A stretch of DNA of 41,384 bases from Prevotellaceae bacterium UBA4301 (GCA_002395775.1 DGUV01000053.1:10106-51489), one strand, 5' to 3'; positions 15,456-24,401 are shown, counted from the stretch's first letter. Notes: generated by a model from the letters alone, not told the origin. Numbers and translations: made by a program.

Positions 15456-16982
15456 TCACTCAGGCAACGTGACCCTGAAGTGAGGGCTTTCGGTGTGTGA
15501 CCGGCGGGCAATGACCTTCAGTTCGGCCAGTTTTTCGGGATAGTCAGCAGCAAGGTTGTGATCCTCATGAATGTCGGTTGCTAGGTCGTAGAGTTCGGAA
15601 ACGCCCTTCTTCACGATGAGTTTCCAGTTGCCCTGACGAACGGCTATCTGATTGGTCTCGTTGAACTCCCAGTAGAGGTAGTCGTGTGACTGCTGCTGGG
15701 CATCGTTGCCCAAGAGTGTGGGCAGGAAGGAGATGCCGTCGAAGTAATCCTGTTCGCCCAAGCGAGGATTGCGGTACTTGGCGACATAGTCCTGCTCGCC
15801 AATGATGTCGCAGAAGGTGGGCATGATGTCGTAGAAGGCTATCGGGTGGTCGTTCTTCAGTCCGGCTGGTACATGACCCGGCCAACGGACGATAAACGGA
15901 ATGCGGATGCCTCCCTCGTGGCACGAACGCTTAAGGCCCTTCAGCACTCCGTCGCGGTTGAAGAATGTGGGGTCTGCCCCACCCTCCTCGTGAGGGCCGT
16001 TGTCGCTGGTGAAAATGAGGATAGTGTTGTCGGCCAGACCCTTGCGCTCCAGCAGGTCCATAATCTGACCGACATAGGCATCGAGACGAGTAATCATGGC
16101 AGCAAACTGGGCGTGAACGTTGCCGATGGCGTGGTACCACGAAGCATCCTGACCGCCGAAACTCTTGTCCTCGCAGAACTTCGCCTTGTAGGCCAACAGG
16201 ATGCTGTCCTGGGGCTGAACGAGTTCGGCATGGGGGATGGTGTAAGTGAACAATCCGTAGAAAGGCTGCCTGCCATCCTGCTTATCGAGCCACTGCATGG
16301 CCTTCCGATGGATGACATCGGCACTATACTCGGGGCGCCGGTAATAATCGTCGCCATAGAAGGCATGCTGAATGTTGCCCTGCTGGATGTCACGACTGAC
16401 TGCCTCGTCGCCATCACTGCGACTGTACTTGTTGAGGAAGTTGGGATAGTAGGAATGGGCCTCAAACTGACAGATGTAGCCGTAGAACTCATCGACGCCC
16501 CGCTTGTCGGGCGTAGAAACACTGCCTTCATAGCCTCCTGCCCACTTGCCGAACTGGGCTGTGGTGTAGCCGTTCTGCTTCATGATTTCGGGGAGGACGA
16601 CATGAGCCGTATCAAGGGGATGCTGACCCACAACGGCAAAGTCCTTGTTTCCATTATAGAGGACCTCGCCCGAACGGTATTCCTTGTTGCCGCGAATCTC
16701 GCAATGGCCAGTGTGCTGACCCGTCATGAGGGAAGCACGCGAGGGAGCAGAGACAGGACTGCCGGCATAAGCCTGCATGAACTGCATGCCCTGCGAAGCC
16801 AAGCGGTCGATGTTGGGCGTGGAGATGTACTGCTGTCCATAACAAGCCAGATCGCCCCACCCCATGTCGTCGCAGAGGATGAAAACGATGTTGGGGCGCA
16901 CATTGCCCTGCGCCCAGGCATGAGTAGCGAAAAGGAAGGGGAAACTGGAGAACAAAAGTGCAGGAGTTCCGTTCATGGCCAT
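15456..16982 (-). CDS. Secreted S-type sulfatase (S1 family, alkaline-phosphatase fold)
   Basis: The predicted protein has 508 aa with an N-terminal signal sequence ending near THAWAQG. It contains the metal-binding start NIVFILCDDMGWGD and the activation motif S78-A-P-S-R followed by ASLMTGQHTGH. Because the motif begins with Ser rather than Cys, maturation to formylglycine needs an anaerobic (radical SAM) sulfatase-maturating enzyme, which is not in this window. Later conserved parts include TSDNGPHEEGG and the C-terminal RQGNWKLI segment. It should remove sulfate esters from host or plant glycans. The first Met and a Met two residues later are both possible starts. A well-formed promoter precedes it at 17005-17036. 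It converges on topB with a 32-base gap. Confidence 0.92.
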   Translation of the reverse strand: MAMNGTPALLFSSFPFLFATHAWAQGNVRPNIVFILCDDMGWGDLACYGQQYISTPNIDRLASQGMQFMQAYAGSPVSAPSRASLMTGQHTGHCEIRGNKEYRSGEVLYNGNKDFAVVGQHPLDTAHVVLPEIMKQNGYTTAQFGKWAGGYEGSVSTPDKRGVDEFYGYICQFEAHSYYPNFLNKYSRSDGDEAVSRDIQQGNIQHAFYGDDYYRRPEYSADVIHRKAMQWLDKQDGRQPFYGLFTYTIPHAELVQPQDSILLAYKAKFCEDKSFGGQDASWYHAIGNVHAQFAAMITRLDAYVGQIMDLLERKGLADNTILIFTSDNGPHEEGGADPTFFNRDGVLKGLKRSCHEGGIRIPFIVRWPGHVPAGLKNDHPIAFYDIMPTFCDIIGEQDYVAKYRNPRLGEQDYFDGISFLPTLLGNDAQQQSHDYLYWEFNETNQIAVRQGNWKLIVKKGVSELYDLATDIHEDHNLAADYPEKLAELKVIARRSHTESPHFRVTLPE

Positions 16983-17271
16983 GGGATTTTTATCGTTCTG
17001 CGGTCAAAATTACAAAATAGTTATCGAAATGCCAAAATATCCGACACAATAAAAGCCACTTGTGCGCGTTATATTAAAGAGGACTCACCCCCTTACCCTA
17101 CCCTCCGTCGAGAGTGGGGACTCGCTCCCCTTTGTGGGGCCGAATCCACATCCAGTGGATTCTTGCTCCGATGAACTACGCAAGCGTAGCCTTCGGCGTC
17201 CGATTACTCTAAAGGCCCCAGTCGCCCTATTAGAGAGGGGAGTAGATACGGACATAAAGGGTATTATCAAA
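16983..17271. other. Intergenic region: sulfatase promoter plus repeat-rich DNA
   Basis: This divergent gap holds the sulfatase promoter and then about 190 bases of the inverted-repeat element 17082-17362. Besides the terminal repeats it has internal hairpins: 17116-17130 (GGGGA/TCCCC), 17142-17162 (8-bp stem GAATCCAC/GTGGATTC) and 17176-17189 (CTACGC/GCGTAG). An open frame continues through it upstream of the PorE-like gene, but its translation has no recognisable protein character. Confidence 0.6.
17005..17036 (-). promoter_or_regulatory. Sulfatase promoter (TTTG-N20-TAATTTTG)
   Basis: Read on the minus strand, TTTG at 17036-17033 and TAATTTTG at 17012-17005 are separated by 20 bases. Both match the Bacteroidetes -33/-7 consensus. 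The expected leader is about 18-20 bases to the ATG at 16982. Confidence 0.55.
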
Positions 17272-17362
17272 ATGCTCGCATATAATATATATAATAAGGT
17301 AAAGACGCAAGTTGCAAAACTGACTGCCCCCCTCTCTAGCAGAGAGGGGATGGGGGTGAGTC
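17082..17362. repeat. 281-bp element bounded by 11-bp perfect inverted repeats (MITE/REP-like)
   Basis: The left end GACTCACCCCC (17082-17092) is the exact reverse complement of the right end GGGGGTGAGTC (17352-17362). Each end continues inward as a GC-rich hairpin; on the right this is a 9-bp stem CCCCTCTCT/AGAGAGGGG at 17329-17349. Three more hairpins lie inside. No transposase and no clear target-site duplication are visible. The right end lies within the predicted coding sequence of the PorE-like lipoprotein. Whether it is a mobile MITE or a pair of opposed REP units cannot be told from one copy. Confidence 0.55.
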
Positions 17363-19371
17363 TTGGTCTTATCCTTCTTCTATTCTCTTCCTGCGGAGCT
17401 GAAACGAACATCAAGAAGGGCGATGCGCTCTATGCTATTGGAGAATACTTTGACGCTGCGGCCGAATACAAGAAAGGCTACAGCCGCACCGCCGTAAAGG
17501 ACAAGCCTAAGCGCGGAGAAAGAGCCTGGAAGATGGCCGAATGCTACCGGCGCATCAACTATACGGCCAAGGCCATCGGTGCCTACCAGAATGCCATCCG
17601 ATACAAGTACCCCGACTCCATGGCGGTGCTCTACCTTGCACAGATGCAGCACAAACAAGGCGACTACAAAAATGCTGCGAAGAACTATCAGCTGTTCCTC
17701 GACAGCGTTCCGGGTGACTCGCGGGCCATCATCGGGCTCCAGGGATGCACCCAGGCCCCCATCTGGAAAAAACGCCCCACACTGCACACCGTCAAGAAGG
17801 AACCCCTCTTCAACTCGCGCCGCTCAGACCTCTGTCCCGTGCTCTACGGCGATGAGTGGGACCAGCTGTTCCTGACCTCGACACGTCCACAGGCAAAGGG
17901 CAACGAGATGAGCGGTATCACGGGCATGAAGGCTGGCGACATCTTCATGGCCAAGAAAGACGAGAAAGAGAAGTGGCAAGCACCAGAGGCCATAGAATCG
18001 GAACTGAACAGCGAATATGACGAAGGAGCATGTTGTTTCTCGCCCGACGGGAAGACCATGTACCTGACACGCTGCACCCACGACCCCGACTATCCCCGCT
18101 TTGCCCAAATTTTCACCAGTCAGCGCAGCGATGCCTCATGGGGCAAGCCCCAGCTGCTGGAGATATCGAAGGACACGCTCTCCTCGTATGCCCACCCAGC
18201 CGTTTCGCCCGACGGGCTGTGGCTCTACTTTGTGAGCGACATGCCAGGCGGACTTGGCGGACTGGACATCTGGCGCATAGCCCTGACCGAGCACGGACTG
18301 GGCGGCGTGGAGAACGTGGGCGAACCCATCAATTCGGTGGGCGACGAGATGTTCCCCGTGTTCCGCCCCAATGGTGAACTCTATTTTTCGTCGAACGGCC
18401 ATGTGGGCATGGGCGGACTCGACCTGTTCCGGGCCGAACAAGACTCTGCTGGCACATGGACCATTGAGAACATGAAATTCCCCATGAACTCACAGGGCGA
18501 CGACTTCGGCATCACCTTCGAGGGACTGCACAACCGCGGTTTCTTCTCCACCAACCGAGGCGACGCCCGCGGATGGGACCACATCATGTCATTCGAGTGT
18601 CCCGAGGTGCTGCAGACGGTGAAGGGATGGGTTTATGAGAAAGACGGTTACGAACTGCCTGCGGGCGTGGTGTATATGGTGGGCAACGACGGCACCAACC
18701 TGAAACTGAGCGTCAAGGGCGATGGTTCGTTTGAGCAGGAAATCAAACCTAATGTCGATTACGTGTTCCTGGGTACCTGCAAGGGCTACCTCAACCACAA
18801 GGAAGAGCTGCGCATCGACACCAGTTCGGTCAGCCGCGAATTCGTCCTGCAGTTCCCCTTGGCAAGCATCACGGCCCCCGTCCTGGTCAGAAACATCTTC
18901 TATGAGTTCGACTCTGCCGAGCTAACTCCCGAGAGCACACCCGCACTGGATTCGCTCGTGGTCCTGCTTGAGGAGAATCCCAACATCACCATCGAACTGG
19001 CCAGCCACTGTGACTACCGCGGTGCCGACCCCTACAACGAACGACTTTCGCAGCGCCGTGCCGAGAGCGTGGTCAAGTACCTCATAGCCCACGGCATCGC
19101 CACCGACCGCCTCACACCCAAGGGCTACGGTGAATATCGGCCAAAGGTGGTGACCCGAAAGATTGCCGAGCAGAATCCCTTCCTCACCGAGGGCGACACA
19201 CTCAGCGAGGCCTACATCCTCCGACTGGAAAACGAGGAACAGCAGGAAGTGTGCAACGCACTGAATCGTCGCACCGAATTCAAAGTCCTGCGCACCACCT
19301 ACGGACTTTTCGACACCCTGCGGGAAGCCCTCAAGGAGGACGCTGAGAAGCCCGAAGAGGAAGAAAATTAA
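17272..19371 (+). CDS. PorE-like lipoprotein: TPR, PD40 propeller, carboxypeptidase-regulatory-like and OmpA domains
   Basis: From the ATG at 17272 the protein has 699 aa. The lipobox LFSSC puts the lipid-anchored Cys at residue 41. TPR-like repeats run from about 45 to 150, a PD40/WD40-like propeller from about 170 to 440 (FSPDGKTMYLT, VSPDGLWLYFVSD, FRPNGELYFSSNG), and a CRD-like beta domain from 450 to 530. The OmpA peptidoglycan-binding domain covers about 545-660 (NIFYEFDSAELTPES; D and R of the diaminopimelate site in SHCDYRG and LSQRRAESV). This order matches PorE, the type IX secretion component that tethers the machine to peptidoglycan. The start is uncertain: ATG 17272 gives a long charged n-region, while ATG 17350 gives a very short one. 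Both depend on sequence from the inverted-repeat element. Other OmpA/TPR lipoproteins of Bacteroidetes share this plan. Confidence 0.82.
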   Translation: MLAYNIYNKVKTQVAKLTAPLSSREGMGVSLGLILLLFSSCGAETNIKKGDALYAIGEYFDAAAEYKKGYSRTAVKDKPKRGERAWKMAECYRRINYTAKAIGAYQNAIRYKYPDSMAVLYLAQMQHKQGDYKNAAKNYQLFLDSVPGDSRAIIGLQGCTQAPIWKKRPTLHTVKKEPLFNSRRSDLCPVLYGDEWDQLFLTSTRPQAKGNEMSGITGMKAGDIFMAKKDEKEKWQAPEAIESELNSEYDEGACCFSPDGKTMYLTRCTHDPDYPRFAQIFTSQRSDASWGKPQLLEISKDTLSSYAHPAVSPDGLWLYFVSDMPGGLGGLDIWRIALTEHGLGGVENVGEPINSVGDEMFPVFRPNGELYFSSNGHVGMGGLDLFRAEQDSAGTWTIENMKFPMNSQGDDFGITFEGLHNRGFFSTNRGDARGWDHIMSFECPEVLQTVKGWVYEKDGYELPAGVVYMVGNDGTNLKLSVKGDGSFEQEIKPNVDYVFLGTCKGYLNHKEELRIDTSSVSREFVLQFPLASITAPVLVRNIFYEFDSAELTPESTPALDSLVVLLEENPNITIELASHCDYRGADPYNERLSQRRAESVVKYLIAHGIATDRLTPKGYGEYRPKVVTRKIAEQNPFLTEGDTLSEAYILRLENEEQQEVCNALNRRTEFKVLRTTYGLFDTLREALKEDAEKPEEEEN

Positions 19372-19411
19372 CAAAAGTTAAGCATTTCCTGTCATTTTTA
19401 TCGGGAAACGC

Positions 19412-19442
19412 TTTGCCGTTACTTACAGTTTATATAACCTTG
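19412..19442 (+). promoter_or_regulatory. Promoter of the secreted-protein gene (TTTG-N19-TAACCTTG)
   Basis: TTTG at 19412-19415 and TAACCTTG at 19435-19442 (7 of 8 to TAnnTTTG) are 19 bases apart. The expected leader is about 60 bases, AT-rich, before the ATG at 19506. It separates the PorE-like gene from the two tailed secreted proteins. Confidence 0.5.
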
Positions 19443-19505
19443 CGCTAATTTTATTAGAAATTTTAAGTAAAACGCATTGTTTAATTTTAAAAGGTAAGAA
19501 GATTT

Positions 19506-21038
19506 ATGAGAAAATTTACTCTCTTTGTAGTGGCCCTGCTCATGGCCACAGTGAATTCGTTTGCCCAGGCTCCGCGCCACGCTGCCAACGGCATCACCTT
19601 CGACGAGACACCCGAAGGCACGCTGGTCGATAACCTGCAAGTGTCGTTCAACGGCATCGCCTACAGCTGGTTGTCAGGATTCTACGACAGCAGCACCGAA
19701 GCCGCCGCAGGCACCATCATTGAGGGCACCGATGGCAACCTCTACATAAAGGGCATGACCCCCAATCTCTATGACGACGAGCTCTACTGGATTAAGGCCG
19801 AGAAGACCGGCGACGGGGAGTACGTCATCAAGAAACAGCCCGCTGGCCTCTACACCAGCTACGACGAACTGGACTACCTGACCGTCATGGAGTACAGCGA
19901 AGAGGAGGGTAGCTACATCGAGGCTGCACAGACCGACCTGAAGGTTACCTACAAGGACGGCGTGCTCGCTCAGGCCGACCCCAATGTGGTCTATGGCATT
20001 GTCTATGAAGACGAAGGCTCATGGACCTGGGAAGGCGAGGTCTATTGGAACCTGAAGATGCAGCCCATGACCGAGACCTATGCCACGCTGCCCGAGGGTG
20101 CCGTAGTCGAGAAGTTCGTGCTACAGCATGCCAACGGAGCCAAGGACGCCCAAGTGGCCTTCGTGGGCGACAAGGTCTATGTCCAGTCCTATGCCACCGT
20201 TCCTGGTTGGTACGTCGGCACCATCAGCGACAACAAGGTCACCTTCAAGGGCGGCCAGTTCCTGGGCTTCGACACTTACTACGAAAGTTACCAGTGGCTC
20301 GTAGCTGCCACCGTGGTCGAGGAGTGGGACGAGGAATACTACGACGTGCCCACCATCGTCAGTGAGGTGACCTTCGACCTCGATGCCGCCACCAAGACCA
20401 TGACAGCCCCCGAAGGCACGGCCCTCTACATCAACGGCGGAAAGGACAAGGTATATTACGCCGAAGCCTATAAGAGCCCCAAGTTCTTCATCTTCAACGA
20501 AGTCGTTGCAACACCTGCCGACCCCGTCATCACCAAATTCTGGCCCTACGACGAAAGCTATGAGAATGCCGAGCTCGACTTCAGCGTGCCCCTGACCGAC
20601 GTAGATGGCAACTACATCACCCCCGACAAGCTCTCCTACAAGATCTATGTCGATGACCAGCCCTTCACCTTCACCCAGGATGAGTATGAAGGCCTCGACA
20701 AGGACTACGACGAACTGCCCTATGGCTTCACGGACAATTCGTGGATAGGCCAGACCTACCTGTGCATCTTCTTCGACCCCGCCAAGAACATCGGCATCCA
20801 GAGCATCTATCGCGGTCTGGGCGTGGAGAAGCGCTCCAACATCGTTTATTATAACGTAGAGACGGGCGAGACAGAGATTGTCGATGCCATCAGCGGCGTC
20901 GAGACCATGGGCACACACGTTCAGGCCACCTATGACCTGACCGGCCGCAAGGTCAGCGCCAAGCAGAAGGGCCTCGTGCTGAAGACCGTTACCCTGAGTG
21001 ACGGCACGTCCAAGACCATCAAAGTCATCAACAAATAA
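19506..21038 (+). CDS. Secreted protein of unknown function with C-terminal sorting-type tail
   Basis: The predicted protein has 510 aa and a clear signal peptide (MRKFTLFVVALLMATVNSFAQ). The body is acidic, rich in Tyr, Asp and Glu, and predicted beta-rich; I recognise no catalytic domain. The sequence alternates phrases such as GNLYIKGMTP and TALYINGGKDKVYY, resembling bacteroidete surface proteins built from short beta repeats. The last 37 residues (linker SGVETMG, then YDLTGRKV, KGLVLKTVTLSDGTSKT, IKVINK) align with the tails of the GH43 and Omp28-like proteins. It has its own promoter-like sequence and is followed after 18 bases by the Omp28-like gene, so the two probably form an operon. 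Confidence 0.85.
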   Translation: MRKFTLFVVALLMATVNSFAQAPRHAANGITFDETPEGTLVDNLQVSFNGIAYSWLSGFYDSSTEAAAGTIIEGTDGNLYIKGMTPNLYDDELYWIKAEKTGDGEYVIKKQPAGLYTSYDELDYLTVMEYSEEEGSYIEAAQTDLKVTYKDGVLAQADPNVVYGIVYEDEGSWTWEGEVYWNLKMQPMTETYATLPEGAVVEKFVLQHANGAKDAQVAFVGDKVYVQSYATVPGWYVGTISDNKVTFKGGQFLGFDTYYESYQWLVAATVVEEWDEEYYDVPTIVSEVTFDLDAATKTMTAPEGTALYINGGKDKVYYAEAYKSPKFFIFNEVVATPADPVITKFWPYDESYENAELDFSVPLTDVDGNYITPDKLSYKIYVDDQPFTFTQDEYEGLDKDYDELPYGFTDNSWIGQTYLCIFFDPAKNIGIQSIYRGLGVEKRSNIVYYNVETGETEIVDAISGVETMGTHVQATYDLTGRKVSAKQKGLVLKTVTLSDGTSKTIKVINK

Positions 21039-21056
21039 GAAATACGCAAGAGACCC

Positions 21057-22880
21057 ATGAAACGCCAATTCATGCACCTATGCCTGACAGCCCTCCTTGC
21101 CCTCATGGGCGGGAGTGCTGTCATGGCCGACAACCAGATAACCTACTCACAGGGCGAGGCCGCCCTCAACTATGGTACAGGCGGAAAGAATGCCGAGACC
21201 TATGACGTGGCCATGCTCATTCAGAATCCCGCACTGGTGGGCGCACGCATCCTCGGTGTGCGCATCGCCTTCCCCTTTGCCAACGACCTCAGCAACGCCT
21301 CCGCATGGCTCACCAAGCAACTGCCCGCCATCGTAAGCAGCAAGGCTGGCGCCCCCGACATCACCAGCAAAGCCTTTGACATCAAGGAGGGCACCACCGA
21401 GATTTTGTTCGAACAGCCCTACACCCTCACTGCCGAAGGCGTCTATGTCGGCTACTCCTTCGACGTGGCCAAGGTCACCACAGCCCTGCGCCCCGTCGTC
21501 ACCACGGCCTACACCACCCCCGGCGGTTTCTACATCCACACCACCAAGGTCTATCGCACAGCATGGCGCTCGCTCTACACCTATGCCGGCGACCTCGCCA
21601 TGGAAGTGCTGCTCGAGGGTGACGTCATCAAGAGCAACGCCGCCAACGTCGGCCAGCTGCCAGAACTGAACGGACAGACAGGCGAACCGACCACCCTCAC
21701 CTTCGAAGTCGTCAACTATGGCGCAGCAGGCACATCGGCCATCGACTACACCATCAACGTCAACGGCCAGACCCTCAGCGCCACAGCCGCTCCCAAGCTC
21801 GGCGCCACATTCGGGGCCCGCGCCCAGGTGACCACCACCCTGCCCTCCATGAGCCAGAAGGGCAACTACCCCTACACCATCACCATCGATAAGGTCAACG
21901 GAATGCCCAACGAGACCACCGACGCACACGCCACCGGGACGCTGAAGGTCTACAACACACTGCCCAAGCACCGCGCCGTGCTCGAGGAGTACACAGGACT
22001 CTGGTGCGGCTACTGCCCCCGCGGCTTCGTGGGCCTGGAGGAGATGAACCGCCTCTTCCCCGACGACTTCATCGGCATATCCTACCACAACGGCGACGAC
22101 ATGCAGATAACCACCAACTATCCCTCCAACGTAGCAGGCTTCCCCGACGCATGGATTGACCGCGTCATGCAAACCGACGCCTACTGCGGCAACGAGGACT
22201 ACGGCACATTCGGCATCGACAAAGCCTGGAAGGAACGCTGCCAGGTGTTTGCGCCCGCCGCAGTGGGAGTCAGCAGCGAATGGACCGACGACAACACACT
22301 CCGTGCCACCGCCCACGTCACCTTCCCGCTGGCTGCCGACGAGTGCCCCTACAAGGTAGGCTTCGCCCTCGTGGCCGACGGACTCACCAACGAATCCTGG
22401 GCACAGTCCAACTACTACGCAGGCCAGGCAGGATGGCCCTCCAACATGAATCCCTTCACAAGCGGAAGCAGCAATGTCTACGGTCTCACCTTCAACGACG
22501 TCATCATCGACTCTTCGGCCGACCGCGGCATCGAAGGCTCGCTCACAGCCCCCATCGAGGAGGACGTGGAACAAACCTTCAGCTACGACTTCGACATCTC
22601 GAAGATTAGTCAGAAGATAGTGCCCGCCGACCGCACGAAGCTGCGCGTCGTGGCCATGCTCATCGACAGCCAGACGGGCCAGATAGTCAACGCCCACAAG
22701 GCCCAGGCCGGCCAGACATCCACCGGGATTCAGTCGGCCACTTCAGCCGACAAGGTAGTGAAGAGCGTCCGTTACTTCGACATCCAAGGCCGCCCCGTCA
22801 GCCTGCCCGCAAGGGGACTCTTCATCAAGGCAGAGACCCTCAACGACGGCAGCCTTCGCACCACGAAGGTGCGCCGCTGA
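21057..22880 (+). CDS. Omp28-like secreted protein with thioredoxin-fold CxxC domain and C-terminal tail
   Basis: The predicted protein has 607 aa and a signal peptide (about 1-24, ending AVMA-D). The N-terminal half is beta-rich. A thioredoxin-fold section starts near 305 with YTGLWCGYCPRG (C317, C320) and continues with PDDFIGISYHNGDDM, the pattern of the Omp28 outer-membrane family. A beta domain follows. The tail (TGIQSAT linker, FDIQGRPV, RGLFIKAETLNDGS) matches that of the upstream gene and of the GH43 enzyme. The function of the family is not settled; disulfide exchange or simple surface display are both possible. Its last 41 bases overlap the 3' end of the convergent TlpA-like gene. 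Confidence 0.85.
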   Translation: MKRQFMHLCLTALLALMGGSAVMADNQITYSQGEAALNYGTGGKNAETYDVAMLIQNPALVGARILGVRIAFPFANDLSNASAWLTKQLPAIVSSKAGAPDITSKAFDIKEGTTEILFEQPYTLTAEGVYVGYSFDVAKVTTALRPVVTTAYTTPGGFYIHTTKVYRTAWRSLYTYAGDLAMEVLLEGDVIKSNAANVGQLPELNGQTGEPTTLTFEVVNYGAAGTSAIDYTINVNGQTLSATAAPKLGATFGARAQVTTTLPSMSQKGNYPYTITIDKVNGMPNETTDAHATGTLKVYNTLPKHRAVLEEYTGLWCGYCPRGFVGLEEMNRLFPDDFIGISYHNGDDMQITTNYPSNVAGFPDAWIDRVMQTDAYCGNEDYGTFGIDKAWKERCQVFAPAAVGVSSEWTDDNTLRATAHVTFPLAADECPYKVGFALVADGLTNESWAQSNYYAGQAGWPSNMNPFTSGSSNVYGLTFNDVIIDSSADRGIEGSLTAPIEEDVEQTFSYDFDISKISQKIVPADRTKLRVVAMLIDSQTGQIVNAHKAQAGQTSTGIQSATSADKVVKSVRYFDIQGRPVSLPARGLFIKAETLNDGSLRTTKVRR

Positions 22881-24366
22881 GGATGGCCTCGCGCACCTCG
22901 TCGTTCGTTTCCATATAGCCGACGTGCTGCCAGGCGAGCGTCCCATCGGGAGCATAAAGTGCGTAGGTGGGTATGCCCTGGGAGTGGTAGAGTTGCTCCA
23001 GCAAGTAGCTGAACTGCTCGCGGGTCAGATAGTAATGTTCGCCAGGGATTTCCTTAATCACCTCGCCCCACGTCTGCAGGGGCGAGGTGATGTCTGTCAG
23101 ATAGACGAATACGACGGGCTGGTCCTTGAGTTCCTCCTTCATGGGGGCCATGGTCTGGTGCCCCATGCGGCAGGGGCCGCACCAGGTGGCCCAGAGGTCG
23201 ATGAGGACGGAGCGCCCGGGGTAGCGCTGCAACAGTTCAGGGATGAGATGCTCGGGGGCCACGCTGTCGAGGGTGTGGAGATAGACGCCGCCCTGGGCAG
23301 AAAGTGCCTGCTCGGCCCGCCGTTGTTCGGCACGGAAGTCATCGACAACGGCGCGGCAATCGGGGGACTTGATGGAACGATAGACTGTATCGGCCGTGGC
23401 CTTGTCCCAATAATCCTCGATGATGCGCTGCGTGTTCATGAGGTCGATACTATACTGGGGCATGACTTGTTTGCTCCAGGCTTGGAGGTGCCAGAAGGCG
23501 GGACATGCGGGGGCCTTGGCCGAGGAGACGATGAGGTACTGACCGAAGGGCGACAGTGCCTCCCCGCCTTTCTCGATGGGCAAAAGGTCGGCATATTGGC
23601 GATAGAGGGCCACATATTCGTCCGCCTCTTTTATGGTTACGGCCTTCATATGGCGCATAAGGTCGAGGTAGATGCTCCCGAAGGCGGCGAGCCAGTTTAT
23701 GTGCGTTGCCTCCTCTTCCATCGTAAGGAGCATGCGGGTGGCTTCGGTGCATTTCATCTTGCGAATGCGGGCCACCTTCTGCTCATAGTCCTGACGAAGG
23801 AAGCGGATGCGCTCGTCGGCAGTCTGGCATCGCTGCAGGCCGTCGTAGATGCGCTGGTCCGTCGACTCGCGGTCACCGAGACGGCGTTCGTAGTCCGTAG
23901 CCCTCTCCATGTTGGTGCGGGCCATATAGCCCTGGAAGGCCAGGAAACAACGGTCGCCGCCCTGGGCGTCCATCAGCACCTCCACCGTCTCCCCGGGGGC
24001 CATGAGCACGGGGGCAAAGGCCACACCCTCGATGCCCACCATGGCTGTGCGCACCAGCCACAAGGACACCCGTGCCGTAGCCGTACCGTCGTCGGCCAGT
24101 GGGTAGTTTTTCTGGAACGATTCCTTCTGTCCCAGAGGCCGGAAGCCCCCGACCATGAGCGAGAGTTTCTTGGCAGGGTCGTAGTTCAGCAACTTCACCT
24201 TCACGATGGCCTCGCCCTTGCCTATCCGGGCATCGGTCAACACCTCTTGCTTGGCATACTTGACGTTGCGCCACTCCTCGGGCCACGCCTTCTGCCCTTT
24301 ATCTCCGGCCCACAGGCTCATGCTCACGGCCATGGCGGCCAAAAGGATTAGAATTTGCTTTTTCAT
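22840..24366 (-). CDS. Secreted thioredoxin-like (TlpA-type) protein, 508 aa
   Basis: The signal peptide is MKKQILILLAAMAVSMSLWA. Residues about 25-370 form a long N-terminal region of beta sheet followed by helices, without a family I can name confidently. The C-terminal thioredoxin domain (about 380-500) has the WCGPC site with C396 and C399 and the cis-Pro region SQGIPTYALYAPDG. Such proteins act as periplasmic thiol-disulfide oxidoreductases. The final residues (SWCEGCRR) bring two extra cysteines. The last 13 codons are antisense to the tail of the Omp28-like gene. A putative -7 box lies at 24394-24401. Confidence 0.88.
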   Translation of the reverse strand: MKKQILILLAAMAVSMSLWAGDKGQKAWPEEWRNVKYAKQEVLTDARIGKGEAIVKVKLLNYDPAKKLSLMVGGFRPLGQKESFQKNYPLADDGTATARVSLWLVRTAMVGIEGVAFAPVLMAPGETVEVLMDAQGGDRCFLAFQGYMARTNMERATDYERRLGDRESTDQRIYDGLQRCQTADERIRFLRQDYEQKVARIRKMKCTEATRMLLTMEEEATHINWLAAFGSIYLDLMRHMKAVTIKEADEYVALYRQYADLLPIEKGGEALSPFGQYLIVSSAKAPACPAFWHLQAWSKQVMPQYSIDLMNTQRIIEDYWDKATADTVYRSIKSPDCRAVVDDFRAEQRRAEQALSAQGGVYLHTLDSVAPEHLIPELLQRYPGRSVLIDLWATWCGPCRMGHQTMAPMKEELKDQPVVFVYLTDITSPLQTWGEVIKEIPGEHYYLTREQFSYLLEQLYHSQGIPTYALYAPDGTLAWQHVGYMETNDEVREAILSGAPSWCEGCRR

Positions 24367-24393
24367 GTCGATATGGGTTACGTTTTATCCATA

Positions 24394-24401
24394 CAAAGAT
24401 A
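24394..24401 (-). promoter_or_regulatory. Probable -7 box of the TlpA-like gene at 24366
   Basis: TATCTTTG on the minus strand is a perfect TAnnTTTG match, about 27 bases before the ATG. No clear -33 element. The surrounding 45 bases resemble those upstream of the paralogue that starts at 27962. Confidence 0.45.

Noticed and set aside
15846..17174. 442-codon open frame on the plus strand
   Set aside because: Antisense to the sulfatase, running into the repeat element; no protein features.
17062..17271. N-terminal extension of the PorE-like protein
   Set aside because: The translation is derived from the repeat element and would place about 100 residues before a lipoprotein signal.
21147..22697. 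516-codon open frame on the minus strand
   Set aside because: Antisense to the Omp28-like gene; Gly/Val/Asp/His-rich shadow with no signal peptide or domain.
22924..24351. 475-codon open frame on the plus strand
   Set aside because: Antisense to the TlpA-like gene, which has a signal peptide, CGPC site and promoter.
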